Source: Brevundimonas bacteroides DSM 4726
GTDB taxonomy: Bacteria > Pseudomonadota > Alphaproteobacteria > Caulobacterales > Caulobacteraceae
Direction of reading: 5' to 3'
Assembly (NCBI RefSeq): GCF_000701445.1
Contig: NZ_JNIX01000009.1
Location: 186,001-250,000, forward strand
Length of the DNA: 64,000 nt
In this document: positions 9,545 to 19,259 of the stretch, piece after piece
How positions within the stretch are numbered: the stretch's first letter is position 1
Layout: each line of letters starts with the position of its first letter
Made by a program: the position numbers and the translations under genes
The notes under the pieces: generated by a model
Databases searched by the model: none
What the model was told of the DNA's origin: nothing
Seen by the model: only the letters and a program-made list of their open reading frames with translations

Positions 9545-10111
9545 ATGAGCGACGAAGAACCATCGCCAGGGCAGACCCTGCGCACCGCGATCCTGGACCG
9601 TGCGCGCCTGGAGTACTGGGCGTTGGTGTCGCAACTGGTCAGCGCGGTGGCGGTTGTGATCTCCCTCATTTTCGTCGGCATTCAGCTGGGCGACGCCAAT
9701 CAGGTGGCGGCACGCGACGAGGCCAACGCCACCCAGACCCAATGGGGCGCCTTCAACGCCTCGATCTATGGCGATGCAGAGACCGCCGCGATCGTTCAGG
9801 CGGCCCTGTCGGGCGACAGGCCACTCGATCCTGTCGAACAGGTCCGTCTCGCCTTCCTTCTGCGGGAGCAGAGCTGGCTAACCTATCAAGGATGGGAGCG
9901 GGTGCGTGCCGGGCTCAGGCCGCGCGAGAGCTTCTACCAAGGTGCCGGCGTCGATCTGGTCGTGGTCCTGTGCTCGCCGGGCGGTCGGCTGGTCTGGCCT
10001 GGCATCCGGCGCGAGTTCCCGCCGAACTATGTCGCTGATCTGGACATTCTTGCCGCCGAATATGCGCGAGCCAGCGGTGCCGCCTGTCCGTCCACAGCGC
10101 CTGCCTCCTGA
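9545..10111 (+). CDS. Small membrane-anchored protein of unknown function
   Basis: 188 residues, from an ATG preceded by a strong GGGAGGA. One hydrophobic segment near residues 22-42 (WALVSQLVSAVAVVISLIFVG) is followed by a cytoplasmic or periplasmic part with ANATQTQWGAFNASIYGD and a tryptophan-rich middle (EQSWLTYQGWERVRAGL). This matches a loosely defined group of one-helix proteins common in Proteobacteria that I know only as hypothetical. It follows the hybrid kinase by 41 bp and may be co-transcribed with it. Confidence 0.7.
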   Translation: MSDEEPSPGQTLRTAILDRARLEYWALVSQLVSAVAVVISLIFVGIQLGDANQVAARDEANATQTQWGAFNASIYGDAETAAIVQAALSGDRPLDPVEQVRLAFLLREQSWLTYQGWERVRAGLRPRESFYQGAGVDLVVVLCSPGGRLVWPGIRREFPPNYVADLDILAAEYARASGAACPSTAPAS

Positions 10112-10172
10112 CCGTCGACCCCGGCCGCGCAGCCTCTAGACTTCCGGGCCAAACCGGACGATTCGCAGGCGC

Positions 10173-12377
10173 ATGACCATCCACACACCGCCGCCGGAAG
10201 GCGGTCGCATCGTCGAGGAGCCGATGGGCGAGGCGCTGTCGCGCCGCTATCTCGCCTATGCGCTGTCGACCATCACCAACCGGGCCCTGCCGGATGTGCG
10301 CGACGGCTTCAAGCCGGTGCACCGGCGCATCTTGTATGCCATGCACCAGATGCGGCTGAATCCGCAGGCGGCGGCGCGGAAGTGCGCCAAGGTCGTGGGC
10401 GAGGTCATGGGTGGCTATCACCCGCACGGCGACGCCTCGATCTACGATGCGCTCGTTCGCCTCGCCCAAGACTTCGCCCAGCGCTATCCACTGGTCGACG
10501 GCCAGGGCAACTTCGGCAACATCGACGGCGATAACCCCGCCGCCATGCGCTACACCGAGTGCAAGCTGACGCCTGCGGCCATGCTGATGATGGACGGAAT
10601 CGATCAGGATTCCGTGGACTTTCGCCCAACCTATGACGACCAGGATGAAGAGCCGGTCGTCCTGCCCGCCGGCTTCCCCAACCTGCTCGCCAACGGCTCC
10701 TCCGGCATTGCCGTGGGCATGGCGACGTCCATTCCGCCCCATAACGTCGGAGAGCTCATCGACGCCTGTCTGTTGCTGCTGGAGCGGCCGGACGCGACGA
10801 CGGCGGAGCTGGCCGAGATCGTGCCGGGTCCCGACTTCCCGACCGGCGGCGTCGCGGTCGAGGGCCATGCCTCGATCCTGGAGGCCTATGAGACCGGCCG
10901 GGGTGGCATCCGCCTGCGTGCCCGCTGGGAGAAAGAGCCGCTGGAGCGCGGTGGCTGGCAGGTGGTCGTCACCGAAATCCCCTATCAGGTCGGCAAGACC
11001 AAGCTGATCGAGGCGATGGCTGAACTGCTGGAGCAGAAGAAGCTGCCGCTGGTCGACACCTTCGACGACCAGTCCGCCGAGGACATCCGCCTGGTCATCG
11101 AGCCCAAGAGCAGGAACGTCGATCCCGACGCCATGATGGAGAGCCTGTTCCGGCTTTCCGACCTCGAGGTCCGCTTCCCGGTCAATATGAATGTGCTCGA
11201 CGCCACGGGCACGCCGGGCGTGATGGGGCTGAAGGGATGTCTTCAGGCCTTCCTCGATCACCGGCGCGAGGTGCTGAACCGCCGCTCCCAGTGGCGAATC
11301 GAGAAGGTCGAGAAGCGGCTGCACCTGCTGGAAGGCCTGCGGATCGTCTTCCTGAACCTGGACGAGGTCATCCGCATCGTGCGCGAGGAGGAGCAGCCCA
11401 AGGCCGTCCTGATCGCCCGCTTCGGCCTGTCGGAGACCCAGGCCGACTTCATCCTCGACACCCGTCTGCGCCAGCTGGCGCGGATCGAGGAAATGACGAT
11501 CGAGAATGAGTTCAAGGCCTTGTCCGAAGAACTGGCGGCCCTGCGTGCGCTGTCGGCGTCGCCGGCCAAGCAGTGGAAGGCAATTGGCAAGGAACTGGAG
11601 GCGACGCGCAAGGCGCTCGTCTCGCCGCGGCGAACGACCATCGCGGAAGCCGTGGACACATCGGCCTTGGTCGCGCCGGAGGCCTTCATCCCCCGCGAGG
11701 CGATCACCGTCATCCTGTCCGAGCGCGGCTGGATTCGGGCGGTGAAGGGCAAGGTCGATGATCCGTCGGAGCTGAAGTTCAAGGAGGGCGACGGCCTAGG
11801 CTTCCTCGTTCCGGCTTTCACCACCGACAAGATCCTGGTCGCGGCGACGGATGGTCGGGTGTTCACGGTCGGAGCCGACAAGCTGGCGTCTGGACGCGGG
11901 CACGGCGAGCCGCTGCGTCTGATGATCGAGCTGGAGGACTCCGCCGGCATCGTCGGCATGTTCGCCCATCAGTCGGGCGCGAAGATGCTTATGGCGTCGA
12001 AGGCGGGTTACGGGTTCGTCGCGCCGGAGGACGAACTGCTGGCCACCAAGCGCGGCGGCAAGCAGGTGCTGAACGGCGACCTCCTGGCGGCGCTGCGACT
12101 CGGTCCAGCGGACCACGTCGTGACTATCGGGGAGAACCTGAAGACCCTGATCTTCCGCGTGGATGAGCTGCCAGAGATGCCGCGCGGCAAGGGGGTGAAG
12201 CTGCAGTCCTTCAAGCAGGGCGGCCTGTCCGACATCGCGGTCTTCGCCGCCGAGGCCGGGCCGGAGTGGGTCGATGGCGGCGGACGTCGTCGCAACTGGC
12301 CGGACTGGAAGGACTGGCTCGGCAAACGCGCCGGGGCAGGGCGCATGGGGCCGCGCGGGCTGCGCAAGTTCCGGTAG
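10173..12377 (+). CDS. parC: DNA topoisomerase IV subunit A
   Basis: 734 residues. Breakage-reunion domain: [36 protein letters not shown], and the catalytic Tyr127 in AAMRYTEC. The C-terminal part carries beta-propeller blades, including [12 protein letters not shown] and a C-terminal stretch rich in basic residues. With ParE it decatenates sister chromosomes. In the quinolone-resistance region the residue matching E. coli ParC Ser80 is Ala88 and that matching Glu84 is Asp92. The gene ends before a bidirectional terminator. Confidence 0.96.
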   Translation: MTIHTPPPEGGRIVEEPMGEALSRRYLAYALSTITNRALPDVRDGFKPVHRRILYAMHQMRLNPQAAARKCAKVVGEVMGGYHPHGDASIYDALVRLAQDFAQRYPLVDGQGNFGNIDGDNPAAMRYTECKLTPAAMLMMDGIDQDSVDFRPTYDDQDEEPVVLPAGFPNLLANGSSGIAVGMATSIPPHNVGELIDACLLLLERPDATTAELAEIVPGPDFPTGGVAVEGHASILEAYETGRGGIRLRARWEKEPLERGGWQVVVTEIPYQVGKTKLIEAMAELLEQKKLPLVDTFDDQSAEDIRLVIEPKSRNVDPDAMMESLFRLSDLEVRFPVNMNVLDATGTPGVMGLKGCLQAFLDHRREVLNRRSQWRIEKVEKRLHLLEGLRIVFLNLDEVIRIVREEEQPKAVLIARFGLSETQADFILDTRLRQLARIEEMTIENEFKALSEELAALRALSASPAKQWKAIGKELEATRKALVSPRRTTIAEAVDTSALVAPEAFIPREAITVILSERGWIRAVKGKVDDPSELKFKEGDGLGFLVPAFTTDKILVAATDGRVFTVGADKLASGRGHGEPLRLMIELEDSAGIVGMFAHQSGAKMLMASKAGYGFVAPEDELLATKRGGKQVLNGDLLAALRLGPADHVVTIGENLKTLIFRVDELPEMPRGKGVKLQSFKQGGLSDIAVFAAEAGPEWVDGGGRRRNWPDWKDWLGKRAGAGRMGPRGLRKFR

Positions 12378-12405
12378 ACCCAGGCCGACGCGCCATCCGA
12401 CCACG

Positions 12406-12433
12406 AAAAAGGCCGCCCCGAGGGGCGGCCTTT
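12406..12433. terminator. Bidirectional intrinsic terminator between parC and rpsU
   Basis: A near-perfect inverted repeat: AAAGGCCGCCCC, a GA turn, then GGGGCGGCCTTT (9 GC-rich pairs extended by three A-T pairs). There are five A's at its left edge and T-rich sequence at its right. It sits between the convergent parC (ends 12377) and rpsU (ends 12457) and can serve both strands. Confidence 0.85.
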
Positions 12434-12456
12434 GATCTTTCGATCTGATCCGACGA

Positions 12457-12696
12457 TCAGGCGCGGGGCGCGCGGGGCTTGGGAGCCGGCAGCAGGCCTT
12501 CGCGCTGGGCGCGCTTGCGGGCCAGCTTGCGGGCGCGACGGACGGCCTCGGCCTTCTGACGGGCGCGCTTCTCCGAGGGCTTCTCGTAGTGCACGTGGCG
12601 CTTCATCTCGCGGAAGCTGCCTTCGCGCTGCATCTTCTTCTTCAGGGCCTTGAGCGCCTGATCGACATTGTTGTCGCGAACGAAAATCTGAACCAG
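12457..12696 (-). CDS. rpsU: 30S ribosomal protein S21, apparent CTG start
   Basis: 79 residues if read from CTG at 12696, giving (M)[19 protein letters not shown], which is how this family normally begins in alphaproteobacteria. An AGGAG Shine-Dalgarno (12709-12705) lies 8 nt upstream of that CTG. The alternative TTG at 12702 is only 2 nt from it, and no ATG or GTG is near. Residues [16 protein letters not shown] and a long basic tail are typical S21. An upstream hairpin CCCGGC-N7-GCCGGG (12775-12793) lies in the leader. S21 is part of the small-subunit platform. Confidence 0.93.
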   Translation of the reverse strand: MVQIFVRDNNVDQALKALKKKMQREGSFREMKRHVHYEKPSEKRARQKAEAVRRARKLARKRAQREGLLPAPKPRAPRA

Positions 12697-12896
12697 GTTC
12701 AACTCTCCTTTGGCTGCCCGCCGCGTCCTGTGAGAGGCGGGCAGACAAATAAAATCCGATCCCGCGGGCGACAGCCCGGCGAGCGAAGCCGGGTCGATAC
12801 ACCAAGCCCCCCGGAGTGTCCAGCCGATCCGCCGCCATTCGTCGCGGTCTGCATCCCCGTCTCGCGCGTTCAGTCGGGCGACGCTAAGGATAGCCC

Positions 12897-13556
12897 ATGA
12901 CCGACGTCCCACCCCTGTCGAACGCCGAGCCGGACTGGGCCGACAACAAGGAACAGGCGGTGCTGGACGCCGCCATCCGTTTGGCCCCGACGCTGGGCTG
13001 GAACGCGCGGATGGTGCGCGAGGCCTGCGCCGCCGAGGGTCTGTCGGCGGGTGATCAGGAGCTGCTGCTTCCGAATGGCGCGCGCGACCTCGCCGCCCTG
13101 CTGTCGCGGCGGCATGATTCGCGGGCGCTGGAGGCGCTCGGGTCCGCCGAGGGGCTGAAGATCCGCGAGCGCATCGCCCAGGCGGTGTCTGCGCGGATGG
13201 AAGCGGGGGCCGATGATCTGGAGGCCACCCGCAAGTGCTCGGGCTTTCTGGCGCTCCCGACCAACGCCGATCTCGGTCTGTCGCTCGCCTGGGAGACGGC
13301 CGATCATCTTTGGCGCTGGGCCGGAGACACGGCGACCGACTGGAACCACTATTCCAAGCGCACGATCCTTTCCGGCATCCTCATCCCTGCGCTGACGATG
13401 CGCTGGTTCGAGGGCCGAGACGCGGCCGAGGCCTTCGTCGCGCGCCGGATCGACAACGTCATGGCCTTCGAGAAATGGAAGGCGGGCAAGGATTTCGACG
13501 CTCCGGTGCGCAAGGCGACGGAGTTTTTGACCCGGCTCCGCTACGGCGCGACCTGA
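12897..13556 (+). CDS. COQ9 family ubiquinone biosynthesis protein
   Basis: 219 residues. The N-terminal part resembles a TetR-type helical fold ([24 protein letters not shown]), as in COQ9. The C-terminal signature [21 protein letters not shown] and [19 protein letters not shown] is diagnostic for the family. COQ9 binds lipids and presents ubiquinone intermediates to COQ7-type hydroxylases in mitochondria; the bacterial role is inferred by homology. Confidence is high for the family and moderate for the exact role. Confidence 0.9.
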   Translation: MTDVPPLSNAEPDWADNKEQAVLDAAIRLAPTLGWNARMVREACAAEGLSAGDQELLLPNGARDLAALLSRRHDSRALEALGSAEGLKIRERIAQAVSARMEAGADDLEATRKCSGFLALPTNADLGLSLAWETADHLWRWAGDTATDWNHYSKRTILSGILIPALTMRWFEGRDAAEAFVARRIDNVMAFEKWKAGKDFDAPVRKATEFLTRLRYGAT

Positions 13557-13560
13557 TCCG

Positions 13561-14166
13561 GTGTGCGCCTCCTATCAGGCCAAGCTGAACGTCACCCAGC
13601 TGGTGGACTGGTTCGCGCGCGCCAGAGCGCCGCTCGACCTGCCCGGCGGACTGCCCAATCTGGAGCCGCAGGACGAGGTGCGGCCGACCGACAGCGCGCC
13701 GGTCGTGCTGGGGACCGGCGGCGTGGCAAGTCTGGCGACGCAGCGGTTCGGCTTTCCGCCGCCCAAGCCCAAGGCCGGGCCGATCATCAACATGAGGGCC
13801 GAGGGCCGGACCTTCCTGAACCGCGAGCGGACCGGCCGCTGCCTCGTGCCGGTCAGCGGCTTCTATGAGTTCACAGGATCATCCTATCCCAAGACGCGCT
13901 GGATGTTCCGCGATGCGGAGGCGCCGTTTCTGGCGCTGGCGGCCGTCTGGCGGGCGGGGGAGGGCGACGCCTTCTCGCTGCTGACCACTGAGCCCGGTCT
14001 GGACGTCGCGCCCTATCACACGCGCGGCGTGATCCCGGTGCCGGTGGAGCGCTGGGCCGACTGGCTGTTCGCGGAAGAGTTTCCCACGGACGTCATCGCG
14101 CCGCCGCCCGCAGGGCGTCTGCTGGTCCAGGCGGCGCCGAGGCCGGCGAAGCCTACAGCGGCCTGA
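13561..14166 (+). CDS. SOS response-associated peptidase (SRAP/HMCES/YedK-like)
   Basis: 201 residues from GTG, followed directly by the codon for Cys2, which in this family becomes the N-terminal nucleophile that crosslinks to abasic sites in single-stranded DNA. Other family residues seen: NMRAEG, RCLVPVSGFYEF with the glutamate, and a histidine in YHTRGVIPV. The usual MCGRY start is here MCASY, and the usual HxRMP is altered, so this is a divergent member. The 3' end overlaps the purK 3' end by 14 bp (convergent). Confidence 0.85.
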   Translation: MCASYQAKLNVTQLVDWFARARAPLDLPGGLPNLEPQDEVRPTDSAPVVLGTGGVASLATQRFGFPPPKPKAGPIINMRAEGRTFLNRERTGRCLVPVSGFYEFTGSSYPKTRWMFRDAEAPFLALAAVWRAGEGDAFSLLTTEPGLDVAPYHTRGVIPVPVERWADWLFAEEFPTDVIAPPPAGRLLVQAAPRPAKPTAA

Positions 14167-15238
14167 CCTTGTTCACATGCGCCATCTTGCGGCCGGGGCG
14201 GGCTTCCGCCTTGCCGTAGAGGTGCAGCCGGGCGTCGGCCTTGCCGGCCAGCTTCTTCCACTGCTCGACCTCCTTGCCCAGCAGGTTGTGCATCTCGACG
14301 CGAGCGTGGGGCGCGGTCGGGCCGAGCGGCCAGCCGGCGACGGCGCGGATGTGCTGTTCGAACTGGTCGCAGACACAGCCGTCCTGGGTCCAGTGTCCGG
14401 TGTTGTGAACGCGCGGCGCGATCTCATTGACCAGCAGCTTGCCGCCGCCCAGGTCGAACAGCTCGATGCCGATCACCCCGACGTAGTCGAGCCCGTCCAG
14501 CACGGCCCGAGCGATGGCGCGGGCGCGGCGCTCGGTCTTCGCGTCGACCTCGGCCGGGGCGAGGGTGGTGCGCAGCACGCCGCCCGCATGGGTGTTCTCG
14601 CCCAGCGGATAGACCGCCGTCGCTCCGTCGCGGCCGCGCGCGGCGATGATCGACAGTTCGCGCGTGAAGTCGGCGCGGGCCTCCAGGATCGCGGGGCGGC
14701 CGCCGATGGCCTCGAACGACTTGGCTGCGTCCTTGGGCGACTTGATCCAGACCTGGCCCTTGCCGTCATAGCCTTCGCGGCGGGTCTTGAGCAGGGCGGG
14801 GCAGCCCAGCCGCTCGATCGCGGCCGTCAGGTCCTCCAGCGTCGCCACCGGAACGAAATCGACGGTCGTCGCGCCCACGCCGTTCAGGAAGGTCTTCTCG
14901 TCGACCCGATCCTGGGCGACGGCCAAGGCCACCGGACCCGGCGCGACGCGAGCGCCCGCCTCGGCCAGCCGTTCCATCGAACTGGCGGGCACGTTCTCGA
15001 ATTCGAAGGTGACCACGTCGCAGACGCGGCCGAAGACGTTCAGGGCCACAGGGTCGTCATAGGCGGCGACGATCTGGCCGCGCGACACACGCCCCGCCGG
15101 GCTGTTGTCCTCGGGGTCCAGGATCACGACGTCGAAACCCAGCCGCGAGGCGGCCTGCGACAGCATGCGACCCAGCTGGCCGCCGCCCAGGATGCCGATG
15201 GTCGAGCCCGGCGCGAGAGGCGCGTCGCTTCCGCTCAC
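14153..15238 (-). CDS. purK: N5-carboxyaminoimidazole ribonucleotide synthase
   Basis: 361 residues with an ATP-grasp fold: GSTIGILGGGQLGRMLSQAA at the start, CPALLKTRREGYDGKGQ in the ATP-binding region and VNEIAPRVHNTGHWT near the active site. PurK carboxylates aminoimidazole ribonucleotide with ATP and bicarbonate in de novo purine synthesis. It starts with GTG directly after the TGA of purE, so the two are translated from one message. The 3' end runs 14 bp into the convergent SRAP gene. Confidence 0.95.
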   Translation of the reverse strand: MSGSDAPLAPGSTIGILGGGQLGRMLSQAASRLGFDVVILDPEDNSPAGRVSRGQIVAAYDDPVALNVFGRVCDVVTFEFENVPASSMERLAEAGARVAPGPVALAVAQDRVDEKTFLNGVGATTVDFVPVATLEDLTAAIERLGCPALLKTRREGYDGKGQVWIKSPKDAAKSFEAIGGRPAILEARADFTRELSIIAARGRDGATAVYPLGENTHAGGVLRTTLAPAEVDAKTERRARAIARAVLDGLDYVGVIGIELFDLGGGKLLVNEIAPRVHNTGHWTQDGCVCDQFEQHIRAVAGWPLGPTAPHARVEMHNLLGKEVEQWKKLAGKADARLHLYGKAEARPGRKMAHVNKVRPL

Positions 15239-15730
15239 TCAGTCCTCGACCGTCTCGTGGACCGCTTCCGTCTGGGCCTCGCGGAAGGCGTTCAGCCGTC
15301 CGGCCAGCACGGGATCGCCCAGCGCCAGGATCTGGGCCGCCAGGATGCCGGCGTTCTTGGCCCCCGCCTCGCCGATGGCCAGGGTCGCCACCGGCACGCC
15401 GCCGGGCATCTGGACGATGGACAGCAGGGAATCGAGGCCCTTCAGCGCCTTTGTCTGCACCGGCACGCCGAGCACGGGCAGGGACGTCATCGAGGCCGCC
15501 ATGCCCGGCAGGTGGGCCGCGCCCCCGGCGCCCGCGATGATGACCTTGAAGCCCGCGTCCCGCGCGCCTGAAGCGAAGTCCCACAGGCGCTTTGGCGTGC
15601 GATGCGCCGACACGACCTTCGCTTCCCAGGCCACGCCCAGCCGGTCCAGCGTCTCGGCGGCGTGCTTCATCGTCGGCCAGTCGGATCGACTGCCCATGAT
15701 GATCGCGACGGGCGGGGTCTCGGTCGCCAT
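15239..15730 (-). CDS. purE: N5-carboxyaminoimidazole ribonucleotide mutase
   Basis: 163 residues. It shows the class I PurE signature: [30 protein letters not shown] with the active-site histidine, and [23 protein letters not shown] and [19 protein letters not shown]. It converts N5-CAIR to CAIR, the step after PurK. The stop abuts the GTG start of purK. The 119-bp gap to the divergent GGDEF gene should hold its promoter. Confidence 0.96.
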   Translation of the reverse strand: MATETPPVAIIMGSRSDWPTMKHAAETLDRLGVAWEAKVVSAHRTPKRLWDFASGARDAGFKVIIAGAGGAAHLPGMAASMTSLPVLGVPVQTKALKGLDSLLSIVQMPGGVPVATLAIGEAGAKNAGILAAQILALGDPVLAGRLNAFREAQTEAVHETVED

Positions 15731-15849
15731 GCGGTCGAGCTTCCTTCCTGGCGGGAAAGCGGCCGGTTACAGCACGCGCGTTGCGCCCGCAACCGAGGGC
15801 GTTAGCCTGTAGTCGCGCGGCCGTCGTTGAGTCGCCCCGGAGCCCGACC

Positions 15850-16425
15850 GTGACCGACGCGGCCGACATCGACGCCCTCGCCGATCCGCACGCCGAGATC
15901 GCCCGCCTGCGCGCCGAGGTCGACGCCCTGCGCGCCCGCGCCGAGGCGGCGGAGGCCGCGGCGGAACACGACGTCCTGACGCCGGTGCTGAACCGCCGCG
16001 GCTTCGTCGCCGCCATGACGCGGACGATGGCCTATTGTACCCGATACGGCGTCCCGGCGGCGCTGCTGTATCTCGACCTCGACGGCTTCAAGGGCGTCAA
16101 CGACAGCCTTGGCCACGCCGCGGGGGATGCGGCCCTGGTCCGCGTGGCGGAGATCCTGCTGGAGAACGTGCGCGCCACCGACGCCGTCGGCCGCCTAGGG
16201 GGCGACGAGTTCGCCGTCGTGCTGCTGAACGCCGGGCTGGAGGAGGGGCGAGAGAAGGCCGCCGCGCTGAGGGCTGCGCTGGAATCGGCCGAGTTCACTT
16301 GGGAGGGCCGGTCGGCGCGCCTGGACGGCTCCTTCGGCGTGCGTGCCTTCGCCGGCCACACCGACGTCGAGGCCTGGCTGGCCGAGGCCGACGCCGCCAT
16401 GTGGGTCAGGAAGCGCGGCCGCTAG
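15850..16425 (+). CDS. Soluble diguanylate cyclase (GGDEF)
   Basis: 191 residues from the GTG at 15850, which has a GGAG 7 nt upstream; the frame is open further back. A short N-terminal coiled coil (IARLRAEVDALRARAEAAEAA, 18-38) precedes a GGDEF domain starting DVLTPVLNRRGF. The active-site GGDEF is at 117-121 and the product-inhibition I-site RATD at 108-111, five residues before it as in feedback-controlled cyclases. It should make c-di-GMP from GTP in the cytoplasm. The input signal is unknown. Its TAG overlaps the cfa stop as CTAG. Confidence 0.87.
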   Translation: MTDAADIDALADPHAEIARLRAEVDALRARAEAAEAAAEHDVLTPVLNRRGFVAAMTRTMAYCTRYGVPAALLYLDLDGFKGVNDSLGHAAGDAALVRVAEILLENVRATDAVGRLGGDEFAVVLLNAGLEEGREKAAALRAALESAEFTWEGRSARLDGSFGVRAFAGHTDVEAWLAEADAAMWVRKRGR

Positions 16426-17645
16426 GCGCGGGTCAGGGCCAGCTGGATCACGTCCGTCCGCCGCGAGCGGAACCCCGCCTCGCAATAGGCCAGGTAGAAT
16501 CGCCACAGCCGCCGGAACCGCTCGTCGAAGCCGCCCATCTTGCGGATGTCGGCCCAGGCCGCCTGGAACCTCTGGTCCCAGCGCGACAGGGTGTCGGCGT
16601 AATCGACGCCGAATCGCTCGACGGCGTCCCAGCTCAGCCCCGCCGCCTCGACCACGGGCTGGAGCCGCGCCTCGGACGGCAACATGCCGCCGGGGAAGAT
16701 GTATTTCTGGATGAAGTCGACGCGGGCGTTGTACTCGTCGAACAGCGCGTCCTGGATCGTGATGATCTGCAGGCCCGCCCGGCCGCCGGGGACCAGAACC
16801 TGCCGGACCTTGTCGAAATAGGCTCCCCAGTATTCCTTGCCGACGGCCTCGAACATCTCGATCGAGGCGACGCGGTCGAAGGTCCCCTCGACGTCGCGAT
16901 AGTCGATCAGGCGGATGTCGGTCCGCTCCGACAGGCCGGCGTTGAACAGCCTCCGCCGGGCGAAGTCGTGCTGCTCGCGGCTGATGGTGACGCCGGTCAC
17001 ATGGGCGCCGACCTCTCTGGCCGCATACTCCGCGAAGCCGCCCCAGCCGCAGCCGATCTCCAGCACCCGCATGCCGGGCTTCAGGTCCATGGCGCGCGCC
17101 AGCTCGGCGTATTTCCGGGTCTGGGCGGTCTCCAGAGGCTCTGACGGGCTGTCGAACCGGGCCGAGGAATAGGTCATCGTCCGGTCCAGCCACGCCTCGT
17201 AGAAGGCGTTGCCGAGGTCGTAGTGGGCGTGGATGTTCTTCTTCGACCCGGTCCGACTGTTGCGGTTCAGCCGGTGCGAGATCCAGTTCGCCGCCAGCAT
17301 AATGGCGTTGCCGTCGAACAGGCGGCGGATGTGGTCGTAGTTCGACGCCAGAACCTCCAGCAGCACGGCCAGATGCGGGCTGTCCCACTCGCCGGCGACA
17401 TAGCCCTCGGCATAGCCGATGTCGCCGTTGGCCAGGACGCGGCGGGCGAAGCGGTAGTCGATGACCTGCATGACGGCGGCGGGGCCGGGCGTGGCGCCCT
17501 CCAGCCGATGCACCTCGCCGTTCGGCAGGGTCAGGGTCAGCGTCCCGTAGGTCCAGTTGGCCGACAGCAGACGCAGCAGCAGCGCGAAGACGCGCGGCGT
17601 CTTCTTGACGGAGGGCAGGGCGTGATCGGCGGTGGATGCGGTCAT
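16422..17645 (-). CDS. cfa: Cyclopropane-fatty-acyl-phospholipid synthase family protein
   Basis: 407 residues from the ATG at 17645. A TTG at 17681 overlapping the photolyase stop is an alternative but sits only 1 nt from GGAGG. The SAM-binding motif VLEIGCGWGGFAEYAA, NIHAHYDLGNAFYEAWLD, SIEMFEAVG and KYIFPGGMLPS are characteristic. These enzymes transfer a methyl or methylene group from SAM to membrane lipid double bonds. It follows the photolyase gene directly, and photolyase-CFA pairs recur in proteobacterial stress loci. Confidence 0.9.
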   Translation of the reverse strand: MTASTADHALPSVKKTPRVFALLLRLLSANWTYGTLTLTLPNGEVHRLEGATPGPAAVMQVIDYRFARRVLANGDIGYAEGYVAGEWDSPHLAVLLEVLASNYDHIRRLFDGNAIMLAANWISHRLNRNSRTGSKKNIHAHYDLGNAFYEAWLDRTMTYSSARFDSPSEPLETAQTRKYAELARAMDLKPGMRVLEIGCGWGGFAEYAAREVGAHVTGVTISREQHDFARRRLFNAGLSERTDIRLIDYRDVEGTFDRVASIEMFEAVGKEYWGAYFDKVRQVLVPGGRAGLQIITIQDALFDEYNARVDFIQKYIFPGGMLPSEARLQPVVEAAGLSWDAVERFGVDYADTLSRWDQRFQAAWADIRKMGGFDERFRRLWRFYLAYCEAGFRSRRTDVIQLALTRA

Positions 17646-17677
17646 GACGGCCAAGCTGGGTTTGGCAGCAGCTACGG

Positions 17678-19141
17678 TCAATCCTCCGGAAAGGCTTCAC
17701 CCCCGCCGGTCACGACCTTCAGGGCCGCGAGCGCCCGTGCGCGCGCCTCCGCATGGTCCACGAGGGGATTTGGATAGGTGCGACCCAGCGTCACGTCCGC
17801 CGCGCGCAGGATCTCCGGCGGCGCGGTCCATGGCGAATGGACGAAGGCGGGCGACAACCGTTTCAGCTCCGGGACCCAGCGTTTCACATAGGCCCCGTCC
17901 GGATCGAACTTCTGGCCCTGGGTCACCGGATTGAAGATGCGGAAATAGGGCGAAGCGTCGGCCCCCGACCCCGCGACCCACTGCCAGTTCTGGCTGTTCT
18001 GGGCCAGGTCGGCGTCCATCAGACAGTCCCAGAACCAGGCCTCGCCCTTTCGCCAGTCGATCAGCAGATGCTTGATCAGGAAGGAGGCCACGATCATCCG
18101 CACCCGATTGTGCATGAAGCCCGTGGTCCAGAGTTCGCGCATGGCCGCATCGACGATGGGGTAGCCGGTCCGACCCTTGGTCCAGGCCTCGAACTGGACC
18201 GCGTCGTTGATCCACGGCATCCGGTCGTACTCCGGCCGGAAGGCGTCGGTCGGCAGGGTCGGGAAGTGGTGCAGCAGATGGGCCGAGAAGTCTCGCCAGA
18301 TCAGTTCATTGGTGAACTTGTCCGCCTGACCCTCTGAAACGCCATTGGAACCGGCCGCGTCGTAGGCGGCCGTCCAGGCGCGCCACGGGCTGATCTCGCC
18401 GAAGTGCAGATGCGGCGACAGGCGGCTGGTGCCCGGTCGATCCGGCCGGTCTCGGTCGTCGGCGTATGTCTTGAGGCCGGTCTTCAGGAAGTCCGACAGT
18501 GCCTTCGTCGCACCGGCCTGGCCCGGCTCGCCGAGGAAGCCGGTGGACCAGTCCGGTCGGGTCGGATGCAGGCCCCAGGCGTTGATATCTTCGCTCTCGA
18601 CCTCGGGCGCGCCGGACAGGTCGCGCGGCCCGGGCGTGTGGGCCGGCGCCGTCGCCTGGGCCCGCAGCGCCTTCATGAAGGGGGTGTAGACCTTGTACGG
18701 GCCGCCCGCGCCGTTCAGCACCGTGCCGGGCGGGGTCAGCAGGGTCCCGTTGAACCCCTTCACCTCGATCCCGTCGCCCTTCAGCGCATGTGCGATATCC
18801 TTGTCGCGTGCCCAGCCGTCCGGCTCGAACAGCCGGTTCAGCATCACGCAGGTCGCCCCGCTCTGGTCGATCAGGCGGCGCAACTCAGCCTCCGATTCGC
18901 CCCTCCGCAGCACCAGTCGCCCGCCGCGCTCGGCGATGGAGGCCGACAGCGCCCGCAAGGACTTGTCCAGCCACCAGCGGCTGGCCCCGCCGATCGGCCG
19001 CACGGCCGGACCGTCGTCGAGGATGTAGACCGGCAGGATCGGCCGCGCCGTGGCCTGCGCCGCCTGCAGCGCCGGATTGTCCGCCAGCCTCAGATCGCGC
19101 CGGAACCACAGGATGACGGGCGGCTCGCGGTCTGTGGTCAC
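17678..19141 (-). CDS. phrB: Deoxyribodipyrimidine photolyase
   Basis: 487 residues from the GTG at 19141; the frame is open to 19213. Class I CPD-photolyase features: VILWFRRDLRLADNPAL, then RPGTSRLSPHLHFGEISPW (FAD binding), ELIWRDFSAHLLHHFP and the C-terminal block WFWDCLMDADLAQNSQNWQW with RIFNPVTQGQKFDPDG. It repairs cyclobutane pyrimidine dimers using blue light. Very strong conservation is visible. It runs toward cfa and diverges from kdsA. Confidence 0.95.
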   Translation of the reverse strand: MTTDREPPVILWFRRDLRLADNPALQAAQATARPILPVYILDDGPAVRPIGGASRWWLDKSLRALSASIAERGGRLVLRRGESEAELRRLIDQSGATCVMLNRLFEPDGWARDKDIAHALKGDGIEVKGFNGTLLTPPGTVLNGAGGPYKVYTPFMKALRAQATAPAHTPGPRDLSGAPEVESEDINAWGLHPTRPDWSTGFLGEPGQAGATKALSDFLKTGLKTYADDRDRPDRPGTSRLSPHLHFGEISPWRAWTAAYDAAGSNGVSEGQADKFTNELIWRDFSAHLLHHFPTLPTDAFRPEYDRMPWINDAVQFEAWTKGRTGYPIVDAAMRELWTTGFMHNRVRMIVASFLIKHLLIDWRKGEAWFWDCLMDADLAQNSQNWQWVAGSGADASPYFRIFNPVTQGQKFDPDGAYVKRWVPELKRLSPAFVHSPWTAPPEILRAADVTLGRTYPNPLVDHAEARARALAALKVVTGGGEAFPED

Positions 19142-19259
19142 GCCTTCCGGCTCCGTGCTAGGTTGAACGGGACGGCGGTCGGGGCCACCTGACCGCCCCA
19201 TAGGCTGGGCCATACGAACGCGCCAGCCGCCAAACCGTCGCTACTTGGAAAGCCCGCTC

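Noticed and set aside
16195..17700. 501-codon minus-strand frame overlapping cfa
   Set aside because: Arg/Pro-rich shadow; the cfa frame has the conserved SAM motif.
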